NCBI RefSeq assembly: GCF_013004065.1
Contig: NZ_CP053084.1
Span: 2,976,001-3,040,000, forward strand
Source: Limnobacter sp. SAORIC-580
Lineage (GTDB): Bacteria; Pseudomonadota; Gammaproteobacteria; Burkholderiales; Burkholderiaceae_B
Direction of reading: 5' to 3'
DNA: 64,000 nt
The stretch's first letter is position 1, and each line of letters starts with the position of its first letter. Under the pieces are notes generated by a model. The model had not been told where the DNA came from. It made no database searches and saw only the letters and a program-made list of their open reading frames with translations. Positions 28,833-35,841 of this stretch are shown piece by piece. The position numbers and the translations under genes are program-made.

Positions 28833-29255
28833 ATGTTCAACCAAGTGCGCCACTTTGAACTTGCAATCATTTTTTTTGTGATTTTACTGGGTGGCCTTCT
28901 GGCCCACCAGTTGGGCTACGCATTACGGTTGAATACAGCCTGGCATGCAGTACTTTTTTTGGCATTGGCACCCTTGCTGGAAGAGTATGTGTTTCGGTTT
29001 CACTTGCAGCAATGGATTGCTGATCGCTTTCGTGCTCCCCGATTCGCATTGCTTGCCAGTTCGATTATTTTTGCAATGTGCCACATACCCTGGATAGGAT
29101 GGGTTGCCGTGGGCATGCTGATACCGGGGCTGATGCTGGGCCTTTACTGGCTACGCTTTAGGAACCTGTGGTGGAATGTGGTACTGCACAGCGCAATGAA
29201 TGCTGTTTTAGCATTAACGACGTGGGTACTCGATGACTACTTTTTAATAAGGTAA
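28833..29255 (+). CDS. CPBP-family glutamic intramembrane protease (MrtJ-like)
   Basis: Inner-membrane protein (140 residues, about four helices) of the CAAX/CPBP protease family. The active-site motifs are intact: EEYVFR at 50-55 (EExxxR), FAMCH ending at His84, and HSAMN at 119-123. It is short for the family. Established knowledge: CPBP proteases such as the myxosortases and MrtJ cut C-terminal sorting signals that carry a conserved Cys, and MrtJ goes with JDVT-CTERM proteins. The first gene of this operon carries just such a signal, so this protease is probably dedicated to it. It overlaps the convergent PP2C gene by 19 bases. Confidence 0.85.
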   Translation: MFNQVRHFELAIIFFVILLGGLLAHQLGYALRLNTAWHAVLFLALAPLLEEYVFRFHLQQWIADRFRAPRFALLASSIIFAMCHIPWIGWVAVGMLIPGLMLGLYWLRFRNLWWNVVLHSAMNAVLALTTWVLDDYFLIR

Positions 29256-29965
29256 AAGTTATCATCCCCCTCAATCGATATACAGCAATCGGATGTATTG
29301 GGCGAGTTTGACAAAAGCAAGCAGCTTGTGTCGTCTAGCGGGGTAATTTGAATTCCTGAAACCCCATTCGTAAAGTGGGCTTGTTTTTCGGTATCTAAAT
29401 CTGCCCAATATCCGTCTGTTGCAATAATCAATTTGTCTTGCCTGGGCATAGGGCCGGGTGTAATTTCTACTTCGCAAATTCGGCCTGGTCTGAAACTTCT
29501 CGTAATAGTGTGGCGACTTTCGTGTTTTGCAAGGCATTCATCTGAAATATCCTCCACCGCATTAGCAAGCGTATGTGGTCGACTAAGCCATTCAATTTTA
29601 TTGCCTAAACCGACTTGGCCCAGGCGACAGTCGCCAGCATGTATCGCATAAAATGCTGCGTTCCCAGCGTCGAGCAAAACTAAAAAACTGAGCCGCCCCT
29701 CGGGATAGATAGTTTTAAACTTGTCAGAAAGCGCGTTGACCAAAGCACTCAATTGAGCAGCTGTATCGAACCCAGCGTTGATGACAAACTGATCAGCCAG
29801 TGCTTTTGAATACTCGCACGCCAATACACCGCTTTGGCTTCCTTTCGTTGATCCGTCAACTACGACGTAAATAGCCTTGTTGCCGCATAAAGCGACTGCG
29901 CAATAATCTCGATTTTCCTGCGTCAACTTGCCTTTTTGTGTAATCCATTTTGCGCTGTAGACCAT
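29237..29965 (-). CDS. PP2C-type protein phosphatase in HTH/nucleotidyltransferase cassette
   Basis: Cytoplasmic PPM/PP2C-like phosphatase (242 residues). The metal-binding motifs are recognisable in order: QENRDYCAV near residue 16, VVVDGSTKG near 35, HAGDCRLG near 110, IIATDGYWADL near 185, and DDTSCLLL near 212, so an active Mn/Mg-dependent Ser/Thr phosphatase is likely. It follows the nucleotidyltransferase gene after three bases and is the third gene of the cassette. Being next to a nucleotidyltransferase suggests it reverses a regulatory phosphorylation of the partner proteins; this is inference. Confidence 0.78.
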   Translation of the reverse strand: MVYSAKWITQKGKLTQENRDYCAVALCGNKAIYVVVDGSTKGSQSGVLACEYSKALADQFVINAGFDTAAQLSALVNALSDKFKTIYPEGRLSFLVLLDAGNAAFYAIHAGDCRLGQVGLGNKIEWLSRPHTLANAVEDISDECLAKHESRHTITRSFRPGRICEVEITPGPMPRQDKLIIATDGYWADLDTEKQAHFTNGVSGIQITPLDDTSCLLLSNSPNTSDCCISIEGDDNFYLIKK

Positions 29966-29968
29966 CCG

Positions 29969-30673
29969 TCAAGTTCCGCTCAATGCTTCAATGGCTTCAA
30001 GACGATTGAAGACAACTTGTTGACGAGCGGCACCACCGACCACCATGCCTTGAACTGCGTAATCAATCATTTCATCTTTTAACAGTGCAGCTATTTCTTC
30101 GGCAATGTAATTACGAACTTGTGGATCTGTTGCTTTAAGGTCGTTAATTAGCTCGGGCCTGCCGTCAACGATGTTCAGAATATCTTCAATATCACGACTT
30201 GCAAGTAGGTCATTTTCCCCTCGACCTTTGTAGGCCTCCAGCTTGGTGGCAATAAAATATGGTGGGCTTAATAACCGGATAATCAGATCATCGGTCAGTT
30301 GATAATTTTGTGTATTCGCAAGTGCCTGTTGGTACCAACGATTGCTAAACCCGAGTATTTTTTCATCATCGGGCATAAAGTCAACTTTCAAGTCGCCCAA
30401 ACGCAGGCGACAAATAATTTCGTCTTCCATGCTGGTACTAAAACCTTTTTTCAGCAAACGATTTTGAAAATCGCTCCAACCCGAATAACCAACAACATTA
30501 ACGATTAGGTCAACATCATCCGTCGCACGCACGCCGTCGAGTGTGACTCGGTCACTTATCAGCAACCCTGTGGTGCAACCACCCACAAAAGCAACCTCGG
30601 CAAGTAACTCGTCGCCAAGGGCACGAGCGACTTTTTCGATCATTCCCCTTAATTTATCGAAATCTTTAGCCAT
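29969..30673 (-). CDS. AbiEii-like nucleotidyltransferase
   Basis: Polymerase-beta-fold nucleotidyltransferase (234 residues). Seen: FVGGCTTGLLISD (GG...T/S loop near residue 30), RATDDVDLIV with the DxD pair near residue 53, and VDFMPDDE as the third acidic strand. Known relatives are AbiEii/MenT toxins, which modify tRNA or other RNA. It overlaps the upstream HTH gene by eight bases and is followed three bases later by a PP2C phosphatase. A toxin role is likely from the family and context but not shown. Confidence 0.8.
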   Translation of the reverse strand: MAKDFDKLRGMIEKVARALGDELLAEVAFVGGCTTGLLISDRVTLDGVRATDDVDLIVNVVGYSGWSDFQNRLLKKGFSTSMEDEIICRLRLGDLKVDFMPDDEKILGFSNRWYQQALANTQNYQLTDDLIIRLLSPPYFIATKLEAYKGRGENDLLASRDIEDILNIVDGRPELINDLKATDPQVRNYIAEEIAALLKDEMIDYAVQGMVVGGAARQQVVFNRLEAIEALSGT

Positions 30674-31226
30674 CGCTCATCAACCTTTTCTCAAACATAT
30701 CAGCGGCAAGGTTTGCCTCGCGGGGATTACCGAGACGAATAGCGTCTATCAGCGCTAAATATTCATAGAGACGGTCATCTTCAAGCGATGCATTTGGTAC
30801 CGATTTAAAAAGAGGCTGAATAGATTGCCCTTTTTGGTAGCCTTCGGCATAGGGCCAAACATAACTGTAATCACCGATGCTCATTAGTTTATCTTGAAGC
30901 ATTGGCGCAGAAAAAGCTGTGGGTATCCCCCTTACAATTTCAGCTGGCTTGGCTGGAAACACGTATTTAAGCCCGTGCACAACGAACTCCAGAAGCGCCT
31001 TTTTATTGGCTTTCAGGTTTCCAGACTTTCGATCTTTGATGGCCATACCAATGTTGATGCTGCGCCAGATTGAGGCATTTACTTCTGTTTTACTGACTCC
31101 CAAGGCGGCAGCAAGTCCTCTGACGGAATATTGATCTACCATGCTTTCGATTAAGCTAGAGTGAGACGATGGACCTTGCTGCAAACAAACCAGCTTAAGA
31201 AGTATGTAAATGTCTTGGCTTTTCAT
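30666..31226 (-). CDS. HTH protein, probable antitoxin/regulator of the nucleotidyltransferase cassette
   Basis: Protein of 186 residues with a predicted helix-turn-helix in SVRGLAAALGVSKTEVNASI (about 34-53) and a following wing-like KDRKSGNLKANKKALLEF. The rest (HGLKYVFPAKPAEIVRGIPT and the C-terminal helix ADMFEKRLMSDG) is not assigned to a family I can name. First gene of a tightly overlapping operon with the nucleotidyltransferase and PP2C phosphatase. A 24-base interrupted palindrome 55 bases upstream is a likely operator, which supports autoregulation in the manner of antitoxins. Confidence 0.7.
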   Translation of the reverse strand: MKSQDIYILLKLVCLQQGPSSHSSLIESMVDQYSVRGLAAALGVSKTEVNASIWRSINIGMAIKDRKSGNLKANKKALLEFVVHGLKYVFPAKPAEIVRGIPTAFSAPMLQDKLMSIGDYSYVWPYAEGYQKGQSIQPLFKSVPNASLEDDRLYEYLALIDAIRLGNPREANLAADMFEKRLMSDG

Positions 31227-31280
31227 GACCTGTTTTACAAAATTTTACGTGCTACTAGATATTAAAAAAGTGACTCAGTC

Positions 31281-31304
31281 GTCCCTTGTCCTAGGACTAA
31301 GGAC
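31281..31304. promoter_or_regulatory. 24-bp interrupted palindrome upstream of the HTH cassette
   Basis: A perfect 10-base core GTCCTAGGAC (31288-31297) is flanked symmetrically by GTCC (31281-31284) and GGAC (31301-31304); 10 of 12 base pairs match. It lies about 55 bases before the HTH gene and 130 before the divergent glycosyltransferase, a good place for an autoregulatory operator. Confidence 0.5.
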
Positions 31305-31437
31305 ACTTATACTACCAACCATAAGCTTAAGCAACCTTACTGTTCTTTTTAGAATGAAATAACACTATTTAAAGCAGTGCAAAATAATTAAGATGATTGC
31401 GACATTAAGCACCAACGACACCCGCAAAATTGCGTCT

Positions 31438-32178
31438 ATGAAAATTTCAATTATTACCGCGGTGTACAACCGCGCGGGCACGCTGAACAGCTCGATCGAT
31501 TCAGTGCAATCGCAGTGCTATGCCAACACCGAACATGTATTAGTTGATGGCGCTTCGAGCGATGGGTCTGTTGAATTGATTCAGCAACGCATGCGCGCGC
31601 ACGACGTGTTTGTGAGCGAACGCGACGGCGGCATTTACGACGCGCTGAACAAGGGCTTGAAACTGGCCACTGGCGATGTAATTGGCCTGGTGCATTCAGA
31701 CGACTTTTTAGCCGATCCGCATGTGCTTCGGGACGTGGCGCAGGCCCTAAGCCAACCCGGTGTACTCGGGGTGTATGGCGATTTGCAGTATGTGTCGAAA
31801 GACGACACCAACAAAGTGATTCGCCATTGGGAATCGGGCCAATACCACCCCAGCAAACTAAAGCACGGGTGGATGCCACCGCACCCTACCCTGTTTTTAA
31901 AGCGCGAAGTAATTGAGCAGTGGGGCGGCTATGACACCAGCCTGCGCATTGCAGCCGATTACGACGCCATGCTGCGCTACCTGCACAAGGGGCAAATTCA
32001 ATTGGCTTACATTCCACGCGTGTTGGTCAAAATGCGGGTGGGCGGCGAGAGTAACAAGTCGCTTAAGAAAATTATGCAGAAAAGCCGCGAAGACATGACC
32101 GCCCTGCGCAACAACGGCGTGGGCGGTTTTGGCACCTTGGTGTTTAAAAACCTGAGCAAGATAAAGCAGTTTTTTTAA
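31438..32178 (+). CDS. family 2 glycosyltransferase
   Basis: GT-A fold glycosyltransferase (246 residues): ISIITAVYNRAGTLNSSID, EHVLVDGASSDGS, SERDGGIYDALNKGLKLATG and the DXD-type HSDDFLADP, a pattern shared with WcaE/WcaA-like enzymes. HGWMPPHPTLFLKREV holds a further conserved stretch. A frame extends to an ATG at 31393, but enzymes of this type begin close to MKISIITAVYN, which starts at 31438; neither has a strong ribosome binding site. It is a lone plus-strand glycan gene inside the accessory block and overlaps the convergent hipA by four bases. Confidence 0.85.
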   Translation: MKISIITAVYNRAGTLNSSIDSVQSQCYANTEHVLVDGASSDGSVELIQQRMRAHDVFVSERDGGIYDALNKGLKLATGDVIGLVHSDDFLADPHVLRDVAQALSQPGVLGVYGDLQYVSKDDTNKVIRHWESGQYHPSKLKHGWMPPHPTLFLKREVIEQWGGYDTSLRIAADYDAMLRYLHKGQIQLAYIPRVLVKMRVGGESNKSLKKIMQKSREDMTALRNNGVGGFGTLVFKNLSKIKQFF

Positions 32179-33470
32179 CTGCGCGCGAGCAAGCCTTGAT
32201 TTGCCTTTCTGGTTTCGTCTAACTGCTTGGCGATTAAGGCGCTGGTTTCTTGGCTTAAACCTACCGCCTTGGCCAAGGTTTCAAACTGAGCAAGGGCATG
32301 AACGGTGTGTTCAACAATTTGCCTAGCTTCGCCCCAATTCGCAAAACCTGCTGCAGCTGCCAGGCCCTGAACGGCCTTCAACGGCGGCGCTTTGCCAAAA
32401 CCTGCAAATGCCGTGCTGTGCTCACCGTGGGGGTGGGGGCTAAAGGTGACATCGTAAAAAGGTGCAGGCTGCCAGTGGCCTTGGTCGTTCTGCAAAAACG
32501 CCCAGTTTTTGCTGTGGTCGTCTTGATTGCTCGCCAGCAAATTGAACACAGCGCGCCGAAATTGAAGCTGAGCTGCCGCAGGCGATTTACACAAGCGCCG
32601 GGTTGCTGAAATTAGCGTTTGGTAATCCAGACTGGGCAAGCGAAAGTCTGCACCCAACAGGCCACAAGCACTGTGCATGTGCAAGCGGCCGGCGGGGCCT
32701 GCTTGATTGGAAACCCAGTCAAAACGCTTGAAAGCCAGCCAAGGGTACTCACGATTGGCATGGCCAGGTTGAACCAAGGTGTGTTGTGCCGGCTCAAGCT
32801 GAAGTTGCTCGGCAAGCTGCAAGTACACCGCTTCGCAAACACCTTCCTCGTGGCCCAAGGGCAAACTTGCGGAAGTAAATTTAACCAACCAGGCTTCATC
32901 GCCCGCCCTGGGTGCCGTGCTGCAGTTGGCCCAGTTGCCGGGTTGCGCATATATCAAGGCCTTGGGCCTTGCACCACCCGAATTTCCGCTGACCACCAAG
33001 GCTTGCAGCACCTCCCCGGTTTGCCCCTCGAACACGGCTTGGGCTTGTTGACCCAATTCGCAAAGGTCAACATTGCCCTGCGTTATAGCTGCATATTGTG
33101 AATTGGGGGCGTACGCCAAGGCACCCACTGCACCCTGCCCCACAAAGGCCAGGCGGTCCATTTGCGTGAGCAGGTTGGGCAGTATGCCATGCTGGCGAAA
33201 CACGCGGTCTTGAAGCAACAGCCCCCAGCTATCGGGCAGGCTATCTGCAAACACACCATGCAGGCCTTGGTGGGGGCCTGCTGGGGCTTGCTGAAGGGCC
33301 AATGTGTTATTCAGCGCGTAAGGCGACAAATTGCCGAAACGACCCAGGTAATGGTCATGGTACTGAAAGTAAACGCCTTGCCTGTTTTGCGCCAGCGTGC
33401 CCACTTCTACTTGCTGGCCAGTTGACAGGGTGCGGCTTACATTCAGTTTTTGGATGGGTTTAAAACTCAT
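32175..33470 (-). CDS. hipA: HipA-type serine/threonine kinase toxin
   Basis: HipA-family kinase (431 residues), the toxin of a type II TA system; E. coli HipA phosphorylates glutamyl-tRNA synthetase. Seen: HipA N-terminal domain (ADSLPDSWGLLLQDRVF), the nucleotide loop region SGNSGGARPKAL, KFTSAS with the catalytic-domain lysine, the catalytic-loop equivalent SNQDDHSKNWAFL and the metal-binding YDVTFSP. Full length. It overlaps the upstream hipB-like gene by 11 bases, the usual antitoxin-first order. Confidence 0.92.
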   Translation of the reverse strand: MSFKPIQKLNVSRTLSTGQQVEVGTLAQNRQGVYFQYHDHYLGRFGNLSPYALNNTLALQQAPAGPHQGLHGVFADSLPDSWGLLLQDRVFRQHGILPNLLTQMDRLAFVGQGAVGALAYAPNSQYAAITQGNVDLCELGQQAQAVFEGQTGEVLQALVVSGNSGGARPKALIYAQPGNWANCSTAPRAGDEAWLVKFTSASLPLGHEEGVCEAVYLQLAEQLQLEPAQHTLVQPGHANREYPWLAFKRFDWVSNQAGPAGRLHMHSACGLLGADFRLPSLDYQTLISATRRLCKSPAAAQLQFRRAVFNLLASNQDDHSKNWAFLQNDQGHWQPAPFYDVTFSPHPHGEHSTAFAGFGKAPPLKAVQGLAAAAGFANWGEARQIVEHTVHALAQFETLAKAVGLSQETSALIAKQLDETRKANQGLLARS

Positions 33471-33774
33471 CGGCCAGCACCTGTTCGATGGTTGTTGGGT
33501 GGGCTAAGGTGTTGTTGTGCCGCTGGTTAAGCAGCATAGCCAGGCGGTCTATGTTGTCCAAGCACTCCCAAAGCAGCAAAAACTGGCGTAGCGATATCTG
33601 GCCGGTGGTTTCAAACTTTTTGATGGTGGGCGCTGGCACAGTGCTAATTTTTTCCAATGCCTGACGAGACAGCTTTTGCTGCTTGCGTAGCCGCTGAAGG
33701 TGCTGGGCCAGCTGATTTTGCAGGTTGGTTTCAGTAGACAAACTGATATTCATTTTAGATACAATAATATCCAT
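33460..33774 (-). CDS. hipB: HipB-type XRE antitoxin
   Basis: Small DNA-binding antitoxin (about 104 residues) for the downstream HipA. The helix-turn-helix lies in LRKQQKLSRQALEKISTVPAPTIKKF; the C-terminus ends VLADEF. A TTG at 33783 would extend the frame, and an ATG at 33753 is possible. The ATG at 33774 lies where transcription should start from a TATAAT at 33783-33788, so a nearly leaderless message is possible. It should repress its own promoter through the inverted repeat at 33758-33811. Confidence 0.87.
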   Translation of the reverse strand: MDIIVSKMNISLSTETNLQNQLAQHLQRLRKQQKLSRQALEKISTVPAPTIKKFETTGQISLRQFLLLWECLDNIDRLAMLLNQRHNNTLAHPTTIEQVLADEF

Positions 33775-33811
33775 CAATGCCAATTATAACATTTTTGGAT
33801 ATTATTGTGTC
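33758..33811 (-). promoter_or_regulatory. hipBA promoter/operator
   Basis: Two arms match as inverted repeats at 15 of 16 positions: GATACAATAATATCCA at 33758-33773 and TGGATATTATTGTGTC at 33796-33811. Between them, on the minus strand, is TGTTATAAT (extended -10, TATAAT at 33783-33788). A HipB dimer on each arm would close this promoter. Confidence 0.7.
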
Positions 33812-33838
33812 TATTTTCTAGGTTGGTATAAGTGCGTT

Positions 33839-34951
33839 TTAGTGGGCACGCCTGCGAAAGAAAATACCCAGCACCAGCATGCGGCGGTACAAGCGCACAT
33901 AAGCCACTACGCTGAAGCCCAGCCATGCCAACACCATGCCCAGGCTTTCAGGCCAGAACACGGCGCCCAGCATGGGCACTGCGGCGTAAATCCACATGAG
34001 CGGCGAAGTAGCGGCATTGCGCTGCCAGGCAGGCGCATAAGGCAATAACTTGCGGCTTACCACGCGGCGGTACACAAGGCTGTGCAGGTGGCTTGCATCG
34101 GGAGTGCCAGGGTTGTGCCTGCGTTTGCGGGTGGTGCGGCGGTACACGCTAAAAAGCGTTTCAATAACCGGGTAACCACACACCAGCAGCATGGCCCAAG
34201 GGCTTACGTCGATGGGGTTGCGCATGGCCAGCATAACAGCCAGCATGGCCACGTAGTAGCCAAGGAAGTAGGCACCAGCATCGCCTAGGAACAAGTGGCC
34301 TTTGGGGTAGTTGATGAACAAAAAACCCAAGGTAACCGACACACCCAGTAGCGCCAGCTGAATAATGACAAAGTCGTCGACCCGCCAGGCAATGGTGGCC
34401 AGCGTAAGCAACATAAGCACCACCACGCCGCCGGCCAGGCCATGGAACCCGTCCACAATATTCACACTGTTGGCAATGCCACCTACTGCAAAGGCGGTGA
34501 ATATAAGGCCGATTGGGGCAAGTGCCAGCAACAGGTCTACGCCCGGTACATTCACAAAACTGACCCAGTAGCCGGTAAGCAGTGCGGCGATTAAACCGCT
34601 GGCAATGGTAGCCAGAAGGCGGGCTTTCACGCTGATGCGTTTGGTAATGTCTTCGGCCAGGCCAAAAGCAAAGGCCGGCAATGCACCCAATAACAGCAGG
34701 CCTAGCAGGTGTTGGCGGTTGCTGCCCACCGGCAGGAAAGACCAAGCCGCAATTAAACCCACGGCCAGCGCTATACCGCCGATGCGGGGCGTTGGAATGG
34801 TGTGAAATTTCTGGATGCCCTGCGGGGCATCGAGTGTAAGGCGGCCATGCCATTTTTTAGTTAACACAATAAACAAGGCCACTAGAAAGCTACATGACAG
34901 CCCTACCATGGCCGAAGGCCAGTTCAAGCTTAGTGCCGCTGCTGTTTGCAT
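33839..34951 (-). CDS. WecA/MraY-family initiating glycosyltransferase, full length
   Basis: Membrane glycosyltransferase (370 residues, about ten helices) that loads a sugar-1-phosphate onto undecaprenyl phosphate. Seen: KFHTIPTPRIGGIAL, FGLAEDITKRISVKARLLAT, NSVNIVDGFHGLAGG and the FLGDAGAYFLGY stretch, plus HLHSLVYRRV as the HIHH-type loop. A GTG at 34963 gives four more residues, but GGAG is well placed for the ATG at 34951. It is a paralogue of the gene at the left edge and lies, unusually, between the hipBA and mazEF-like TA loci. Confidence 0.92.
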   Translation of the reverse strand: MQTAAALSLNWPSAMVGLSCSFLVALFIVLTKKWHGRLTLDAPQGIQKFHTIPTPRIGGIALAVGLIAAWSFLPVGSNRQHLLGLLLLGALPAFAFGLAEDITKRISVKARLLATIASGLIAALLTGYWVSFVNVPGVDLLLALAPIGLIFTAFAVGGIANSVNIVDGFHGLAGGVVVLMLLTLATIAWRVDDFVIIQLALLGVSVTLGFLFINYPKGHLFLGDAGAYFLGYYVAMLAVMLAMRNPIDVSPWAMLLVCGYPVIETLFSVYRRTTRKRRHNPGTPDASHLHSLVYRRVVSRKLLPYAPAWQRNAATSPLMWIYAAVPMLGAVFWPESLGMVLAWLGFSVVAYVRLYRRMLVLGIFFRRRAH

Positions 34952-34973
34952 GATGCTCCACACACATGAAACA

Positions 34974-34995
34974 GTGCTTGCGGGCAGGCAAGCAC
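34974..34995. other. stem-loop in leader of the WecA-like gene
   Basis: GTGCTTGC and GCAAGCAC form a perfect 8-bp stem with a 6-base loop, 22 bases upstream of the start codon of the minus-strand WecA-like gene. No U-tract follows on the minus strand, so it may be a leader structure or a binding site rather than a terminator. Confidence 0.4.
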
Positions 34996-35013
34996 ATTGT
35001 TTTATTTAAGTAA

Positions 35014-35036
35014 TTAAAAATGCCCGAAACGGCAAA
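35014..35036 (-). terminator. weak intrinsic terminator after mazEF-like pair
   Basis: Read on the minus strand, TGCC-GTTTCG-GGCA is followed by TTTTT. The stem is only four pairs, but the position about 190 bases after the MazF-like stop and the U-tract suit a terminator for that operon. Confidence 0.35.
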
Positions 35037-35222
35037 TTGCTACAGGTAATATTTCTTAATTATTGCACCTGCTTCATGGCAGGTTTGTGACACAGCACCT
35101 AAGAGTGAAGTATACGCCTGCCTTTGTTACACGTGTTACAGCCTTTTGGATTCAGCCTAAGGCGATTAAATGCTAACGGGCGAGTGGGGAATTGGTTGGC
35201 ACGGCGAATAATTAACAGAGCT

Positions 35223-35546
35223 TTATTTTGCAATGCCAAGGAATACCGCCAGGGCGCGTTCAATCTCAATAAGCCCGGTTGCATCAAGGCGCCCAAAGGC
35301 GGGGCCGACCTTTTCTTGTTTCACTGTGATCGCTTTATCAATCATGATCTGGGATACTTTTTGCAACCCATTCTCGGAAGTGGGGTGCACTGTGACACGC
35401 AGCAGAGGCGCAGAAACGAGCGTACCGGTTACCGGCAATACTGTTAATGTGGCGTGCTCTTGGAACAAGTTGGATTGAATAACCAATGCAGGGCGAGGTT
35501 TACCAAAATCGCCCTGCGTTGCGATTGTTACGAAATCACCTCTCAT
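35223..35546 (-). CDS. MazF/PemK-family endoribonuclease toxin
   Basis: Type II TA toxin (107 residues) of the MazF/PemK mRNA-interferase family. Seen: MRGDFVTIA at the start, GKPRPALVIQSNLF (the conserved strand pair with Arg-Pro-Ala), VLPVTG, and QIMIDKAITVKQEKVGPAFGRL with the typical D(K/Q)..T... pattern. Starts one base inside the antitoxin stop (TAATG), so the pair is coupled. Length normal, so likely functional. Confidence 0.88.
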   Translation of the reverse strand: MRGDFVTIATQGDFGKPRPALVIQSNLFQEHATLTVLPVTGTLVSAPLLRVTVHPTSENGLQKVSQIMIDKAITVKQEKVGPAFGRLDATGLIEIERALAVFLGIAK

Positions 35547-35770
35547 TAATCAGTCCAACCATCGATGTCCCGTGCCGACTCGTTTAACAAGTGCTCAATC
35601 GCTTGATCTGTAGCATCACTCTGCGCAACAACACTTGATTGGCGCGCACATTCGTCGGCGAAACCCGGTTTACGGGTATCAGGCACCCAAATTTGAATTG
35701 GTCGTAACCCGGCCGAACGCAAGGAATTGCGATGCTTTTGCACACGAGAATTTACATTGCTATTTGCCAT
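35546..35770 (-). CDS. MazE-type antitoxin
   Basis: Antitoxin (74 residues) of the small MazE-like/DUF3018 group, which pairs with MazF toxins. The N-terminus VQKHRNSLRSAGLRPIQIWV is a likely ribbon-helix-helix DNA-binding region and the acidic C-terminus (LNESARDIDGWTD) likely wraps the toxin. A longer frame starts at 35845, but the ATG at 35770 has AGGAAGGG eight bases ahead. A 16-base palindrome just upstream of that ribosome binding site is a likely operator. Confidence 0.82.
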   Translation of the reverse strand: MANSNVNSRVQKHRNSLRSAGLRPIQIWVPDTRKPGFADECARQSSVVAQSDATDQAIEHLLNESARDIDGWTD

Positions 35771-35784
35771 CAGTTTCGCCCTTC

Positions 35785-35800
35785 CTGTTACATGTAACAG
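35785..35800. promoter_or_regulatory. operator palindrome of the mazEF-like pair
   Basis: CTGTTACATGTAACAG is a perfect 16-base palindrome placed directly upstream of the ribosome binding site of the antitoxin gene, where the antitoxin or its complex would be expected to bind. Confidence 0.6.
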
Positions 35801-35841
35801 CTTACGCGATAGCAACACCACCTGCAACCTAGACAAGCCGG

